This document shows, piece by piece, positions 31,024 to 39,449 of a stretch of 64,000 bases of DNA. The DNA comes from Cereibacter_A azotoformans. Lineage in GTDB: Bacteria > Pseudomonadota > Alphaproteobacteria > Rhodobacterales > Rhodobacteraceae. The stretch's first letter is position 1, and the number at the start of each line of letters is the position of its first letter. The stretch lies in the NCBI RefSeq assembly GCF_003050905.1, contig NZ_QAOT01000002.1. One strand, written 5' to 3'. A program made the position numbers and the translations under genes. The notes beneath the pieces were generated by a model. It worked only from the letters and a program-made list of their open reading frames with translations. It searched no databases and was not told the DNA's origin.

Positions 31024-32793
31024 ATGAAGGTCGCCGAGGCACAAGCACAGGATTGGCGCGCGATCGCGGGGCCGGTTGCCACGGCATCGGCGGCGCCCGA
31101 TCTGTTCGCGGCCCTGCTGGCGGCCAACTCGGCCGCTCCGGCGCGGGCGCCTGCCGTTCCCACCGTGCCGGCCCCCGGCGACCTGTCCCGATGTCCGGCC
31201 GACGACGCGCCTCCTGTGGAGGAGCTTGCCGCCGAGCTGCCCGCACCGCTCGGACGGCGCCCGGTTGACCCCTCGGCCGTGGCTGCGCAACCCGAACCCT
31301 CCGCGTCCCTGCGCTGGCCGACAGGCCGCCTGTCGATCACGGTGGGAACAGACGCCGGTGCCCTGCAAGCTGCGGGAGACGGGGCGATCCTTCCCGCGCT
31401 GCCCGTGGGGCCCGGGGCCTCAGCACCTGAAGGCGCGGCCCCTGCCGTTGCGCGGTCCGAGGCTGCGCCTCCATCGCCGGACACCGCCGCGCAGCCCGGG
31501 GATGACATCCGGCCCGAGAGCCACGTGTCACCTTCGAGGGAGGCGCCCAAGACGCCCCGAGTGTCGCTCGCCCCCCCGGCCGCAGCGGACGCCGCGCCGC
31601 CTTCGAGACATGAGCCCGAGCCGGCCGAAGAGCCCAAGATGCCTCGAGAGGCGCCGGCCGCAGCGGACGCCGCGGCGCCTTCGCAGGATGACCGGCCGGC
31701 CGAGACGCTGGCCCCTGCGCCTGCCTTGACCGTCCCGGCTCAGGAGCCCGGCGCGCTTGCCACGACCGCTGCGCCGGGCAGGGACACACCTGCGCCGACA
31801 GCGCCGACGCCGGAGCGCGTGAGGATCCTGGCGGACCGCGCGGGGCGGGCAGAGGATCTGCCGCGTGCGCCGTCCGGCATGGGCCCGGTTCACCAAGGGG
31901 ATCGGCAGGCGTTCGTCGCGGCGGGCAAGCCGGAGGATGTCCTGCCCGACACGCCGGCGATGCCGGATGAGACGGCCCCTGTCCGCGAGCCCGGAGAGCG
32001 GCCGGCCGCCCAACGCGAGCCCGTCCGGTCGGCCCCCGCGGCCCGTTCGGGCGAGCGCGCGCCCGATGCGGCCCTGACGGCGGCACCCGTTCCGCAATCG
32101 GCACCGCCGCGGGAGCGACTCGGCCCGACCATGGCCGAGCGCGGACCGGAGCCGGCGTCGGAGCCCAAGGCACAGGCTGTCGAGCCTTCCGCCGCCGCGC
32201 CGCGCGCGGATTTCGAGGCCGCACCGAAGCGGACGGGGGACCTGTCCCCGCAGCCGGATCGGGCGCCGGAACCGGCGGAGGCCTCCGTTCCCCGCGCGCC
32301 CATGGCCGAGCGGCCGCCCGCCGGTGTGGACACGGCCGCCCTGCCGCCTTCGGGAACGGACAGGGCCGACGAGACCCAGCCTTCGGGCCCCGCCGAGGGA
32401 CTTGCGCTCGGGGACCCTGACTGGCCGATCGAGGTGCAGGAGCATGTCCTCGAGGCCGCCGAGGCCGGCACTTCCGAGATCGAGATCGTCCTCGCGCCCG
32501 AGACGCTGGGCCGGCTCCGCATCCGGGTCGAGATGCGCGAGGGCGCGGCGCAGGTGAGCTTCGTCACCGAGACCGCCGAGGCGGCCCGCCTCCTTGCGGG
32601 GCAGGAAGGGCGCCTGTCCGACCTGCTCGAGAAGCAGGGCCTGTCGCTGGCCCGTCACGAGGCGGGACAGGGCGACACCGGCGCCCGGCGCGACAGCCCC
32701 GAACAGGGCCCTGCGCGCCGGACCTTCCGCCCCTCTCCCGTCCTGCCCGAACCCGCCGCCCCTGCGGCCGGGCTCGTCAACCTGATCGCCTGA
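31024..32793 (+). CDS. fliK: Hook-length control protein FliK
   Basis: The 589-residue protein has about 470 residues of Pro/Ala/Glu-rich, low-complexity ruler region and a conserved C-terminal FliK domain (VQEHVLEAAEAGTSEIEIVLAPETLGRLRIRVEMREGAAQVSFVTETAEAARLLAGQEGRLSDLLEKQGL split across positions about 475-540). The C-terminal PETLGxLxVxxxxxxGxxxVxF pattern is diagnostic. It is longer than the enterobacterial 405 residues, and contains a short internal repeat near 31576-31674. FliK is secreted as a ruler and switches export specificity via FlhB. Confidence 0.93.
   Translation: MKVAEAQAQDWRAIAGPVATASAAPDLFAALLAANSAAPARAPAVPTVPAPGDLSRCPADDAPPVEELAAELPAPLGRRPVDPSAVAAQPEPSASLRWPTGRLSITVGTDAGALQAAGDGAILPALPVGPGASAPEGAAPAVARSEAAPPSPDTAAQPGDDIRPESHVSPSREAPKTPRVSLAPPAAADAAPPSRHEPEPAEEPKMPREAPAAADAAAPSQDDRPAETLAPAPALTVPAQEPGALATTAAPGRDTPAPTAPTPERVRILADRAGRAEDLPRAPSGMGPVHQGDRQAFVAAGKPEDVLPDTPAMPDETAPVREPGERPAAQREPVRSAPAARSGERAPDAALTAAPVPQSAPPRERLGPTMAERGPEPASEPKAQAVEPSAAAPRADFEAAPKRTGDLSPQPDRAPEPAEASVPRAPMAERPPAGVDTAALPPSGTDRADETQPSGPAEGLALGDPDWPIEVQEHVLEAAEAGTSEIEIVLAPETLGRLRIRVEMREGAAQVSFVTETAEAARLLAGQEGRLSDLLEKQGLSLARHEAGQGDTGARRDSPEQGPARRTFRPSPVLPEPAAPAAGLVNLIA
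31576..31674 (+). repeat. Imperfect 78-bp-spaced direct repeat in fliK
   Basis: A 21-base core beginning CCGGCCGCAGCGGACGCC occurs at 31576 and again at 31654, 78 bases (26 codons) apart, giving PAAADAAPPS and PAAADAAAPS within similar Pro/Glu contexts. It is a recent duplication inside the ruler region and could change ruler length by slippage. Confidence 0.7.
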
Positions 32794-32803
32794 GGACCCG
32801 ACC

Positions 32804-33382
32804 GTGACCGACGCAACCGCCACCCTTGATCCCAAGCCCCGCCGCGGACGCGGCCTCCTGCGCATGCTCGGCCTGCTTCTGCTTTCGGTCGTGCTGCTGG
32901 CGCTGGGGTTCGGCGCGGGATTCTTCTACTTCGCCAATCCGCTTTCCCCCGCCAAGGATGTGATGCGCCTGATCGAGCGCACACCCGCCGACGAGGAGAC
33001 GCCCGCGGCCATCGACCCCAAGGCCCCGCAGAAGGTGCCGCGGCCCACGCCCAACAAGGAAGCCTTCGTCACCAGCTACTACCAGTTCAAGGAGCCGCTG
33101 ACGACGAACCTGCGCGCCTCGCGCCGCTTCCTGCAGGTCGGCATCGGCCTCTCGACCCAGTATGACCAGAAGGTGATGGACAACGTCGCCCGCAACGAGG
33201 TGGCGCTGCGGTCGGACATGCTGGCCATCATCGGCACCTTCTCGGAGGAGGAATTGCAGGACAAGGCCGGTCGTGACCGGCTGGCCGAGGCGTTGCGCGG
33301 TGCGGTGAACGCGCGGCTTCAGCAACTCGAGGGCTTCGGGGGCATCGAGGCCGTCTTCTTCCCCTCCTTCATCCTGCAGTAA
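32804..33382 (+). CDS. fliL: Stator-associated protein FliL
   Basis: The 192-residue protein starts at GTG. It has a single N-terminal membrane segment (LLRMLGLLLLSVVLLALGFGAGFFYF) and a periplasmic FliL domain (TSYYQFKEPLTTNLRASRRFLQVGIGLSTQYDQKVMDNVARNEVALRSDMLAI region, SEEELQDKAGRDRLAEALRGAVNARL, GIEAVFFPSFILQ). In R. sphaeroides FliL is needed for rotation and interacts with MotB, FlgT and MotF. It lies between fliK and fliM, as is typical. Confidence 0.94.
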   Translation: MTDATATLDPKPRRGRGLLRMLGLLLLSVVLLALGFGAGFFYFANPLSPAKDVMRLIERTPADEETPAAIDPKAPQKVPRPTPNKEAFVTSYYQFKEPLTTNLRASRRFLQVGIGLSTQYDQKVMDNVARNEVALRSDMLAIIGTFSEEELQDKAGRDRLAEALRGAVNARLQQLEGFGGIEAVFFPSFILQ

Positions 33383-33385
33383 GCC

Positions 33386-34357
33386 ATGGCCGCCACCCCG
33401 CGCAAACTCTCGTCCAAGGAGGTCGCAGCCCTCGTCGGCAACCTCATGGAGGCGAGCGAAAGCCTGAGCATGGAGAACGGACAGGAAGTCCGTCCCTTTG
33501 CCTTCGGCGACAACGACCTCAACCTGCTCGGCGACTACCACGCGCTGCGCATCATCAACGAACGCTTCTGCCGCACGGCGCGCGACGTCTTCCTGCCGAT
33601 GCTGCGGCTTCAGCCGCGGATCTCCTCCTTCCCGCCCGAGGTGCGCAGCTTCGACGACTACCGCTCGAGCCAGGACAATTTCGTCTCGATCACGGCGAGC
33701 CGCATCGAGGAACTGCGCGGCAACCAGATGATCGTGATCCCGCCGCCCTTCATCTCGCTTCTGACCGACAGCTACTACGGCGGGCAGATCCGCCACATCC
33801 CCACGACGCGCACCGAATTCACCGCCACCGAGCAGCGGGTCATCGAGCTGGTGACAGACCGGCTGAACGTGGCGTTGCAGGTGGCCTGGCGCGACCTGAT
33901 GGCGCTCAGCTTCACGGTGGTCAGCCGCGAGGAATCCATGCAGTTCGCCTCGTTCGTGGATGGCGAGGACATGGTGGTGAACTGCTCGTTCATGGTGCAG
34001 CTGCCCAACACCGAGCCTGCGAGCTTCGACATTCTCTATCCACTCCAGACGCTCAAGCCGATCTCGTCGCAGCTGCGCTCGCGGATGCAGTCGGACTTCG
34101 TGGACGACGACCGGACCTGGCGCGAAAAGCTGGAACGCGCGATCCTGTCGATCCCGCTGACCCTGTCGGCGCGGCTCTGCGAGCCCGAGGTGCCGCTGCG
34201 CCAGCTCATGCAGATCCAGCCGGGGGACGTGCTGCCGGTGCAGCTGACCGAGGCGGTCTCGCTGCTGGTGGAGAACGAGCCCATCTTCGAGGGCGTCCCC
34301 GGCGAGCGCGGCGGGCAGGCCGCGCTAAACCTCACCCGCAGGCGCGCCCGCACCTGA
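33386..34357 (+). CDS. fliM: Motor switch protein FliM
   Basis: The 323-residue protein has the middle domain (FGDNDLNLLGDYHALRIINERFCRTARDVFLPMLR, LLTDSYYGGQIRHI, FTATEQRVIELVTDRLNVALQVAW) and a C-terminal SpoA domain (LTLSARLCEPEVPLRQLMQIQPGDVLPVQL). The N-terminal CheY-binding peptide, usually LSQxEIDALL, appears here as LSSKEVAALVGNLM, which may tune binding to CheY6. It forms the C ring with FliG and FliN. Confidence 0.96.
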   Translation: MAATPRKLSSKEVAALVGNLMEASESLSMENGQEVRPFAFGDNDLNLLGDYHALRIINERFCRTARDVFLPMLRLQPRISSFPPEVRSFDDYRSSQDNFVSITASRIEELRGNQMIVIPPPFISLLTDSYYGGQIRHIPTTRTEFTATEQRVIELVTDRLNVALQVAWRDLMALSFTVVSREESMQFASFVDGEDMVVNCSFMVQLPNTEPASFDILYPLQTLKPISSQLRSRMQSDFVDDDRTWREKLERAILSIPLTLSARLCEPEVPLRQLMQIQPGDVLPVQLTEAVSLLVENEPIFEGVPGERGGQAALNLTRRRART

Positions 34358-34399
34358 GCTTTTCCCGCGGCCTCGCCGCCCCTTCCGACCGGAGCCCGC

Positions 34400-34696
34400 A
34401 TGACCGACACAGCCCGCCCCCTCACCGAACGTCTCGGCGCCGAGAACCTGCGCCTGCTGGAAAACATCGGCGTGCGCCTGACCGTCGAGGTCGGCCGCAC
34501 CGAGATGACGATCCGCGACCTCCTGCGCCTGTCGGAAGGCTCGGTGGTCGAGCTTGACCGCCTGGCGGGGGACCCGCTCGACGTGCTGGTGAACGGCACG
34601 CCGATCGCCAAGGGCGAGGTGGTGATGGTGGGCGAGCGGTTCGGCATCCGCTTCGGCCAGATCATCGAGCCCGAGAAGCGCGCCGAAAGCCTCTGA
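34400..34696 (+). CDS. fliN: Motor switch protein FliN
   Basis: At 98 residues it contains little more than the SpoA domain (LRLLENIGVRLTVEVGRTEMTIRDLLRLSEGSVVELDRLAGDPLDVLVNG, IAKGEVVMVGERFGIRF). It forms the base of the C ring and docks FliH. It follows fliM by 42 bases. A hairpin and a new sigma-54 promoter follow it. Confidence 0.95.
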   Translation: MTDTARPLTERLGAENLRLLENIGVRLTVEVGRTEMTIRDLLRLSEGSVVELDRLAGDPLDVLVNGTPIAKGEVVMVGERFGIRFGQIIEPEKRAESL

Positions 34697-34700
34697 CCGA

Positions 34701-34720
34701 CCCGCCGCGCCTGCGGCGGG
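34701..34720 (+). terminator. Hairpin after fliN
   Basis: CCCGCCGC and GCGGCGGG form a perfect 8-bp stem with a 4-base loop, 4 bases after the fliN stop and just before the fliO promoter. There is no T tract, so termination would be partial at best. Confidence 0.45.
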
Positions 34721-34723
34721 AAC

Positions 34724-34739
34724 CGGCACGGATGTTGCA
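34724..34739 (+). promoter_or_regulatory. Sigma-54 promoter of fliOPQR-flhB
   Basis: CGGCAC-GGATG-TTGCA has one mismatch at the first base. The -12 ends 33 bases before the fliO start codon. Confidence 0.8.
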
Positions 34740-34772
34740 GCGGGTGGGCAACCGCATCCCTGGAGCGCCCGC

Positions 34773-35030
34773 TTGGACATCCTTCGCCCCGACCAGATCC
34801 TGACGCTCGGCCTGTTCCTCGGCCTTCTGGGCCTTCTATGGCTCGTCGTGAAGCTCAAGGCGCCCGGCATTTCGCGCTTCGCCAGCGGCGGGCGGCTGCG
34901 TGTGGCCGAAGCGGCCGCGCTTGGCCCGCAGGAGCGCGCGGTCCTGCTTGCGGTGGACGGGCGAGAGTTCCTGATCCTCACCAGCCGGGGCGCCGCCCCC
35001 ACCGTCCTTCCGCTGGAGGCACGGCCGTGA
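34773..35030 (+). CDS. fliO: Export apparatus protein FliO
   Basis: The 85-residue protein starts at TTG; no ATG is available between the promoter and the conserved part. It has an N-terminal membrane helix (ILTLGLFLGLLGLLWLVVKL) and the small FliO soluble domain (GRLRVAEAAALGPQERAVLLAVDGREFLILTSRG). FliO is a scaffold for the FliP ring. The fliP start overlaps its stop. Confidence 0.88.
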   Translation: MDILRPDQILTLGLFLGLLGLLWLVVKLKAPGISRFASGGRLRVAEAAALGPQERAVLLAVDGREFLILTSRGAAPTVLPLEARP

Positions 35031-35767
35031 CGGCCCTGCGCGTCACCGCCCTTGTCGCGGCCCTGCTGCTGAGCGGGCCCGCCTTCGCGCAGGGGCTGCC
35101 CGCCCTCACCATCACCGAGAGCACGGGCGGGACGAGCTATTCGCTGTCGCTGCAGATCCTGGCGCTGATGACGGCGCTGACGGTGCTGCCGTCGCTGGTG
35201 CTGGGCATGTCGGCCTTCACGCGGATCATCATCGTGCTCTCGATCCTGCGGCAGGCGCTCGGCACCCAGCAGACGCCGCCGAACCAGGTGCTGATCGCGC
35301 TGGCGCTGTTCCTCACCTTCTTCGTGATGCAGCCGACGCTCGGCACGCTCTATGCCGAAGCCCTTTCGCCCTTCCTTGACGGCCGGCTTGCCGCCGAACC
35401 CGCCATCGAGCGCGGCGGCGCCATCATGAAGGAGTTCCTGATCGCCAATACGCGGCAGAACGACCTGCTGATGTTCTCGGACCTCGCCGGGGCCGGACCC
35501 TACGAGGATCCGCGCGACGTGCCCTTCTCGACGCTCCTGCCCGCCTTCATGACCTCGGAACTCAAGACCGCCTTCCAGATCGGTTTCCTGCTGTTCCTGC
35601 CCTTCCTCGTGATCGACATGGTGATCGCCTCGATCCTTATGGCGCTCGGCATGATGATGCTGTCGCCCATGCTGGTCTCGCTGCCCTTCAAGCTGCTGCT
35701 CTTCGTGCTGGTGGATGGCTGGGCGCTGACGGTGGGTTCGCTCGCCGCGACCTACGGGGGGCAATGA
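35027..35767 (+). CDS. fliP: Export gate protein FliP
   Basis: The 246-residue protein starts at a GTG overlapping the fliO stop. It has a cleavable signal peptide (VTALVAALLLSGPAFA) and four membrane helices with the family signatures FTRIIIVLSILRQALGTQQTPPNQVL and AFQIGFLLFLPFLVIDMVIASILMALGMMMLSP. It forms the core of the export channel with FliQ and FliR. Confidence 0.96.
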   Translation: MTALRVTALVAALLLSGPAFAQGLPALTITESTGGTSYSLSLQILALMTALTVLPSLVLGMSAFTRIIIVLSILRQALGTQQTPPNQVLIALALFLTFFVMQPTLGTLYAEALSPFLDGRLAAEPAIERGGAIMKEFLIANTRQNDLLMFSDLAGAGPYEDPRDVPFSTLLPAFMTSELKTAFQIGFLLFLPFLVIDMVIASILMALGMMMLSPMLVSLPFKLLLFVLVDGWALTVGSLAATYGGQ

Positions 35768-36033
35768 TGGATTTCGACGGCAGCATCGAGCATCTGCGCA
35801 TCGCCTACTGGAACATCCTGCTGACGGCGGGCCCGGTGCTGGGCGTGGCGCTTGCGGTGGGCCTTGTCATCGGCATCCTGCAGGCCGCCACCTCGATCAA
35901 CGAGGCCACGCTCAGCTTCGTGCCGAAGCTTGCCATCGTCCTGCTGACCATGGCGCTGGCCTCGAGCTTCATGCTGACGCGGATGACCGACTATTTCGCC
36001 TTCGTCTTCGAGACGATCGCCACGATCCGCTGA
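35764..36033 (+). CDS. fliQ: Export gate protein FliQ
   Basis: The 89-residue protein has two membrane helices (AYWNILLTAGPVLGVALAVGLVIGILQAAT, then LAIVLLTMALASSFML) and the FliQ loop INEATLSFVPK. Its start and stop overlap those of fliP and fliR, so the three are translated as a coupled set. Confidence 0.95.
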   Translation: MMDFDGSIEHLRIAYWNILLTAGPVLGVALAVGLVIGILQAATSINEATLSFVPKLAIVLLTMALASSFMLTRMTDYFAFVFETIATIR

Positions 36034-36833
36034 TGGAGAGCCTGCCCGCCCTCGACCTGCCGGGGCTGCTGGGAAGCCTCACGAGCCTCTTCTTCGCCAC
36101 CCTCAGGATCGGCGCCTTCCTTCTGGCCTCGCCCGCCTTCGGGGGCCGCTTCGTGCCGCTTCCCGTGCGGATCATGGCGACCGTCGTGCTGACCTTGCCC
36201 GTGCTCGGGCGCGTCAATCTGCCGGGGCCCGAGGCGCTGGCCAGCCTCTCGGCCGTGCCGATGATGATGCAGGAGATCGCGATCGGCCTTTCGGCGGGGC
36301 TCGTGCTGACGGTGCTCTTCTCGGCCGCGGCACTGGCCGGCGACCGGATCGCCGCGACGGCGGGCCTTGGATTTGCGGCCCAGATCGACCCGTCGGCGGG
36401 CGGGCAGACGCCGGTGGTGGCGCAGATCTTCGGGCTGGCCCTCACCACGGTGTTCCTCGCCCTCGACGGGCACCTGTCGGCCTTCGAGATCCTGCTGCGC
36501 AGCTACGAGAGCCTGCCGCCCGGCGCCCCCTTCGCCCCCGGCCCCTTCCTCGAGGCCGGGATCGGCGCAGGCGGGCGGATGTTCCTGGTCGGCCTGCAGA
36601 TCATGATGCCGGTGGTTGCGGCGCTCGTCCTCATCAACATCACCATCGGCGTCATCACCCGTTCGGCGCCCCAGCTCAACGTCTTTTCCTTCGGCTTTCC
36701 GGTGACGATGTCGGCCACGCTGATCCTGCTGTTCCTCACCGTGCCCGGCACGATGGGCGCCTTTTCCTCGCTGGTGGCCGACGGCCTTGCCGCGCTCGCG
36801 CAACTGCTCGAGGTAACCGATGGCCGAGGGTGA
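36033..36833 (+). CDS. fliR: Export gate protein FliR
   Basis: The 266-residue protein has six membrane helices and FliR motifs (FLLASPAFGGRFVPLPVRIMATVVL, LSAGLVLTVLFSAAALAGDRIA, INITIGVITRSAPQLNVFSFGFP). It completes the export gate. Its stop overlaps the flhB start by 14 bases. Confidence 0.95.
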   Translation: MESLPALDLPGLLGSLTSLFFATLRIGAFLLASPAFGGRFVPLPVRIMATVVLTLPVLGRVNLPGPEALASLSAVPMMMQEIAIGLSAGLVLTVLFSAAALAGDRIAATAGLGFAAQIDPSAGGQTPVVAQIFGLALTTVFLALDGHLSAFEILLRSYESLPPGAPFAPGPFLEAGIGAGGRMFLVGLQIMMPVVAALVLINITIGVITRSAPQLNVFSFGFPVTMSATLILLFLTVPGTMGAFSSLVADGLAALAQLLEVTDGRG

Positions 36834-37962
36834 CGACGGGCAGGAAAAGACCGAGGAGCCGACCCAGAAGCGCCGCGATCAGGCGCGCGAGGACGGATCC
36901 ATCGTCACCTCGAAGGAGGTGTTCGTCTTCGCCACGCTCGCCGGGGGGCTTGCGCTTCTGGTGATGCTGCAGGGGATGTTGCCTGCCCTCGTCCGTGGCT
37001 GGTCAGGCTATCTGGTGCTCGAACCCGGCGCGGATCTCGACCGGGTGATGATGCTCCGCCTTGGCCAGGTCTGGCGCGAGGTGCTGCTGGCCGGCCTCAT
37101 CGTGTCGGTGCCCCTGCTCGTGGTGGTGCTGCTCGTGCAATTCGGGATGGGCGGCATCAACTTCTCGACCAAGGCGATGGCCTTCAAGGCCAGCCGGATC
37201 AATCCCGGCGCGGGGCTCAAGCGCATGGTCTCGATGAAGGCACTGGTGGAGCTTGGCAAGGCCATTGCCAAGGTGTCGCTGCTGATCGGGGTGGCGGTGC
37301 TGGTGCTGCGGGACGAGCTGGCCCCGCTCGACCGCCTCTGGACGTCGGCCCCGGCGGATGCCGCGGCCGTCATGGGGGTGGGGCTCATCCGGCTGGTCTC
37401 GGCGCTTCTGATCGTGCTCGCGCTGATCGGCGGGCTCGATCTGGTCTGGCAGGCCTGGAGCCTCACCAACTCGATGAAGATGTCGCGGCAGGAGCTGAAG
37501 GAGGAGTCGAAGGAGGCCAACGGCTCGCCCGAGGTGAAGGGCAGGATGCGGCGCATGCAGATGGAGGCCTCGCAGAACGGCGCGAAGCGCCGGGCCGCAC
37601 TCGAAAATGTGCCGCAGGCCACGGCCATCGTCACCAACCCGACCCATTTCGCCGTCGCCTTGCGCTATGTGCCGGGAGAGACCACCGCGCCGGTCATCCT
37701 CGCCCTCGGCAAGGGGCCGATGGCGCTCGACATCATCGAGCGGGGCCGGAAGGCGGGGGTCGGCGCCCTGCGCATCCCGGTCCTTGCGCGCGCCCTCTAT
37801 TTCACCGGCGACATCGGGCAGGAGATCCCCGATCAGCTCTATGGCGCGGTGGCGGCGGTTCTCGCCCATGTCTATCGGCTCGACCGGGGCGAGGCGGGCG
37901 ACCTGCCCGAGGTCGAGGTGCCCGATGCGCTCGCCTTCGACGAGTTCGGGCGGCCGATGTGA
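36820..37962 (+). CDS. flhB: Export switch protein FlhB
   Basis: The 380-residue protein has four membrane helices, starts with the FlhB N-terminus (QEKTEEPTQKRRDQAREDG), and has the self-cleaving NPTH motif at residues 273-276 (VTNPTHFAVALRY). It interacts with FliK to switch export from hook to filament substrates. It is the last gene of the fliO operon. Confidence 0.97.
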   Translation: MAEGDDGQEKTEEPTQKRRDQAREDGSIVTSKEVFVFATLAGGLALLVMLQGMLPALVRGWSGYLVLEPGADLDRVMMLRLGQVWREVLLAGLIVSVPLLVVVLLVQFGMGGINFSTKAMAFKASRINPGAGLKRMVSMKALVELGKAIAKVSLLIGVAVLVLRDELAPLDRLWTSAPADAAAVMGVGLIRLVSALLIVLALIGGLDLVWQAWSLTNSMKMSRQELKEESKEANGSPEVKGRMRRMQMEASQNGAKRRAALENVPQATAIVTNPTHFAVALRYVPGETTAPVILALGKGPMALDIIERGRKAGVGALRIPVLARALYFTGDIGQEIPDQLYGAVAAVLAHVYRLDRGEAGDLPEVEVPDALAFDEFGRPM

Positions 37963-37986
37963 CGGCCGCAGCGGCCGGGCACCGGA

Positions 37987-38002
37987 TGGCGCGGAACTTG
38001 CA
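37987..38002 (+). promoter_or_regulatory. Sigma-54 promoter of motF operon
   Basis: TGGCGC-GGAAC-TTGCA has one mismatch in -24. The -12 ends 29 bases before the motF ATG, in the 69-base flhB-motF gap. Confidence 0.85.
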
Positions 38003-38031
38003 GAGGTGCGGACAGTGACGGAGAGCAGGCG

Positions 38032-38772
38032 ATGACCGAAGAGACCGATCCCCTCAGCGACGGAATCGCGCGCGCCCTCGGTGCGGCGAATGCGGCGAAC
38101 GATGCGGCCCAGGACCTCGAGCAGTTGCAGATTGAGCATCGGGCCTTCATGGACCGGATGATCCGCAGCCAGAAGCGCTTGCAGGCGCTGTCGCTCGGGG
38201 CGCTGACGGGCGCGGGCGTGGCGATCCTGCTGGGCGGGCTGGTCTATTTCCGCTCGGTCGCGGACCTGCGCGAGACCTCCGAGATCCAGGCGCAGGCGGG
38301 CGAGCTGATGGTGACGCGCCTCTCCGACCTCGGCGCGGCGATTGAGAAGGTCGAGGGTCTCGCCGACCGGATCGAGACGCAGGAGGCCACGCTCAAGACC
38401 GCGATCGAGGCCGTGGGCGAGCGCCTCGCGGGCGACCTCGAGACCTTCTCGGGCCAGGCCGCCGCGATCGAGCCGCAGTTCGCCACCGCGATCCAGAGCC
38501 ATGTGGATCAGGGGCTGGCCGCCACCCGCGAGGCGCTGATCCTGGCGCTGGGCGAGGTGGACAATTCGTTGCGCAAGGCGATCGAGAGCGGCGCGGGCAC
38601 CAGCCCCGAGCTTCGGGCGCTGATCGAGGAGATGCGGGCGAACCGCCCTGCCCCGCGCGCCGCGGCACCCGCCCCCAAGCCTGCCGCGACCAGCCGCCCC
38701 GCAAAGGCGGCCCCGCCCGCCGCACCCCGGCCCGCGGCCAAGCCCGCCGACAATCCGATCCGCTATCCCTGA
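38032..38772 (+). CDS. motF: Motor rotation protein MotF
   Basis: The 246-residue protein has a cytoplasmic N-terminus (about 1-60), one membrane segment near 61-80 (ALSLGALTGAGVAILLGGLVYF) and a periplasmic helical part with heptads (LSDLGAAIEKVEGLADRIETQEATLKTAIEAVGERL) followed by a Pro/Ala/Lys tail. It matches R. sphaeroides MotF, a bitopic protein needed for rotation, located at the motor through FlgT, and the first of a two-gene unit; here the second gene follows after 6 bases. It has its own sigma-54 promoter. Confidence 0.88.
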   Translation: MTEETDPLSDGIARALGAANAANDAAQDLEQLQIEHRAFMDRMIRSQKRLQALSLGALTGAGVAILLGGLVYFRSVADLRETSEIQAQAGELMVTRLSDLGAAIEKVEGLADRIETQEATLKTAIEAVGERLAGDLETFSGQAAAIEPQFATAIQSHVDQGLAATREALILALGEVDNSLRKAIESGAGTSPELRALIEEMRANRPAPRAAAPAPKPAATSRPAKAAPPAAPRPAAKPADNPIRYP

Positions 38773-38778
38773 GCTGAC

Positions 38779-39444
38779 ATGACCGACGCAACCTGCCTTG
38801 ACCTTGCCTCGCTGCTGCCGGCCGGCAGCGCCCTGCATCTCCAGCCCGGCGACCGGCTCTGCCGGGTGAACGGCCGGCCCTTCACCGGCAGCCCCGAGGA
38901 TCTGGCCGCCCGCTTCGGGACCGGGCCGCTGGCCCTGGGGTTCCGACGGGGCGAGATCGACTTCACCGTGCTGGCCGAGACCGCGGCGCTGGGACGGTGG
39001 CAACCGGCCCCCGCTCCGGCTCTGGCCGAGGGGCCGCGACTGCATCCCGAGGCCCTGCGCAACTGGGAGGTGCTGGCCGCGCCGGATGGCACCTACGACA
39101 TCCAGCCGCTGCCCTGCTCGTCTCTGGCCCTGCTGGCCACACCGCTATGGCTGCTTCAGATGCGCCTTTGGGGGCTGGCCGCGGCTCTGGCGGCCGGCGT
39201 GGCGCTGGCTCTTGCCGTACAGCCCTGGTTCGCGGCAGGCGTCTATGTGCTCGCCGCCATCCATGTGGGTCGTGCGGGCGCGGCCTATCTGCGCGCCGAC
39301 CGCAAGCTGCGGGGGCTGATGCCACGCGCCGTGCTGGCGGCCCGATCGGAGGGCGAGGTGCACGCCACCTGGGCCCTGCTCGAACCCCGCGCCCGCTTTC
39401 TCTTCGCGCGGACGGCAGCCCTGCCGGAGCCGGCCTCCGCCTGA
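38779..39444 (+). CDS. PDZ-like membrane protein, unknown, in motF operon
   Basis: The 221-residue protein begins with what looks like a truncated PDZ fold (PGDRLCRVNGRPFTGSPEDLAARFGTGPLALGFRRGEIDFTVLAE), followed by a middle region and two or three membrane helices (SSLALLATPLWLLQMRLWGLAAALAAGVALALAV, AAGVYVLAAIHV) and a basic C-terminal tail. No function is known to me. Its co-transcription with motF suggests a motor or stator role. It converges on rpoN2 with 5 bases between stops. Confidence 0.65.
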   Translation: MTDATCLDLASLLPAGSALHLQPGDRLCRVNGRPFTGSPEDLAARFGTGPLALGFRRGEIDFTVLAETAALGRWQPAPAPALAEGPRLHPEALRNWEVLAAPDGTYDIQPLPCSSLALLATPLWLLQMRLWGLAAALAAGVALALAVQPWFAAGVYVLAAIHVGRAGAAYLRADRKLRGLMPRAVLAARSEGEVHATWALLEPRARFLFARTAALPEPASA

Positions 39445-39449
39445 CGATC

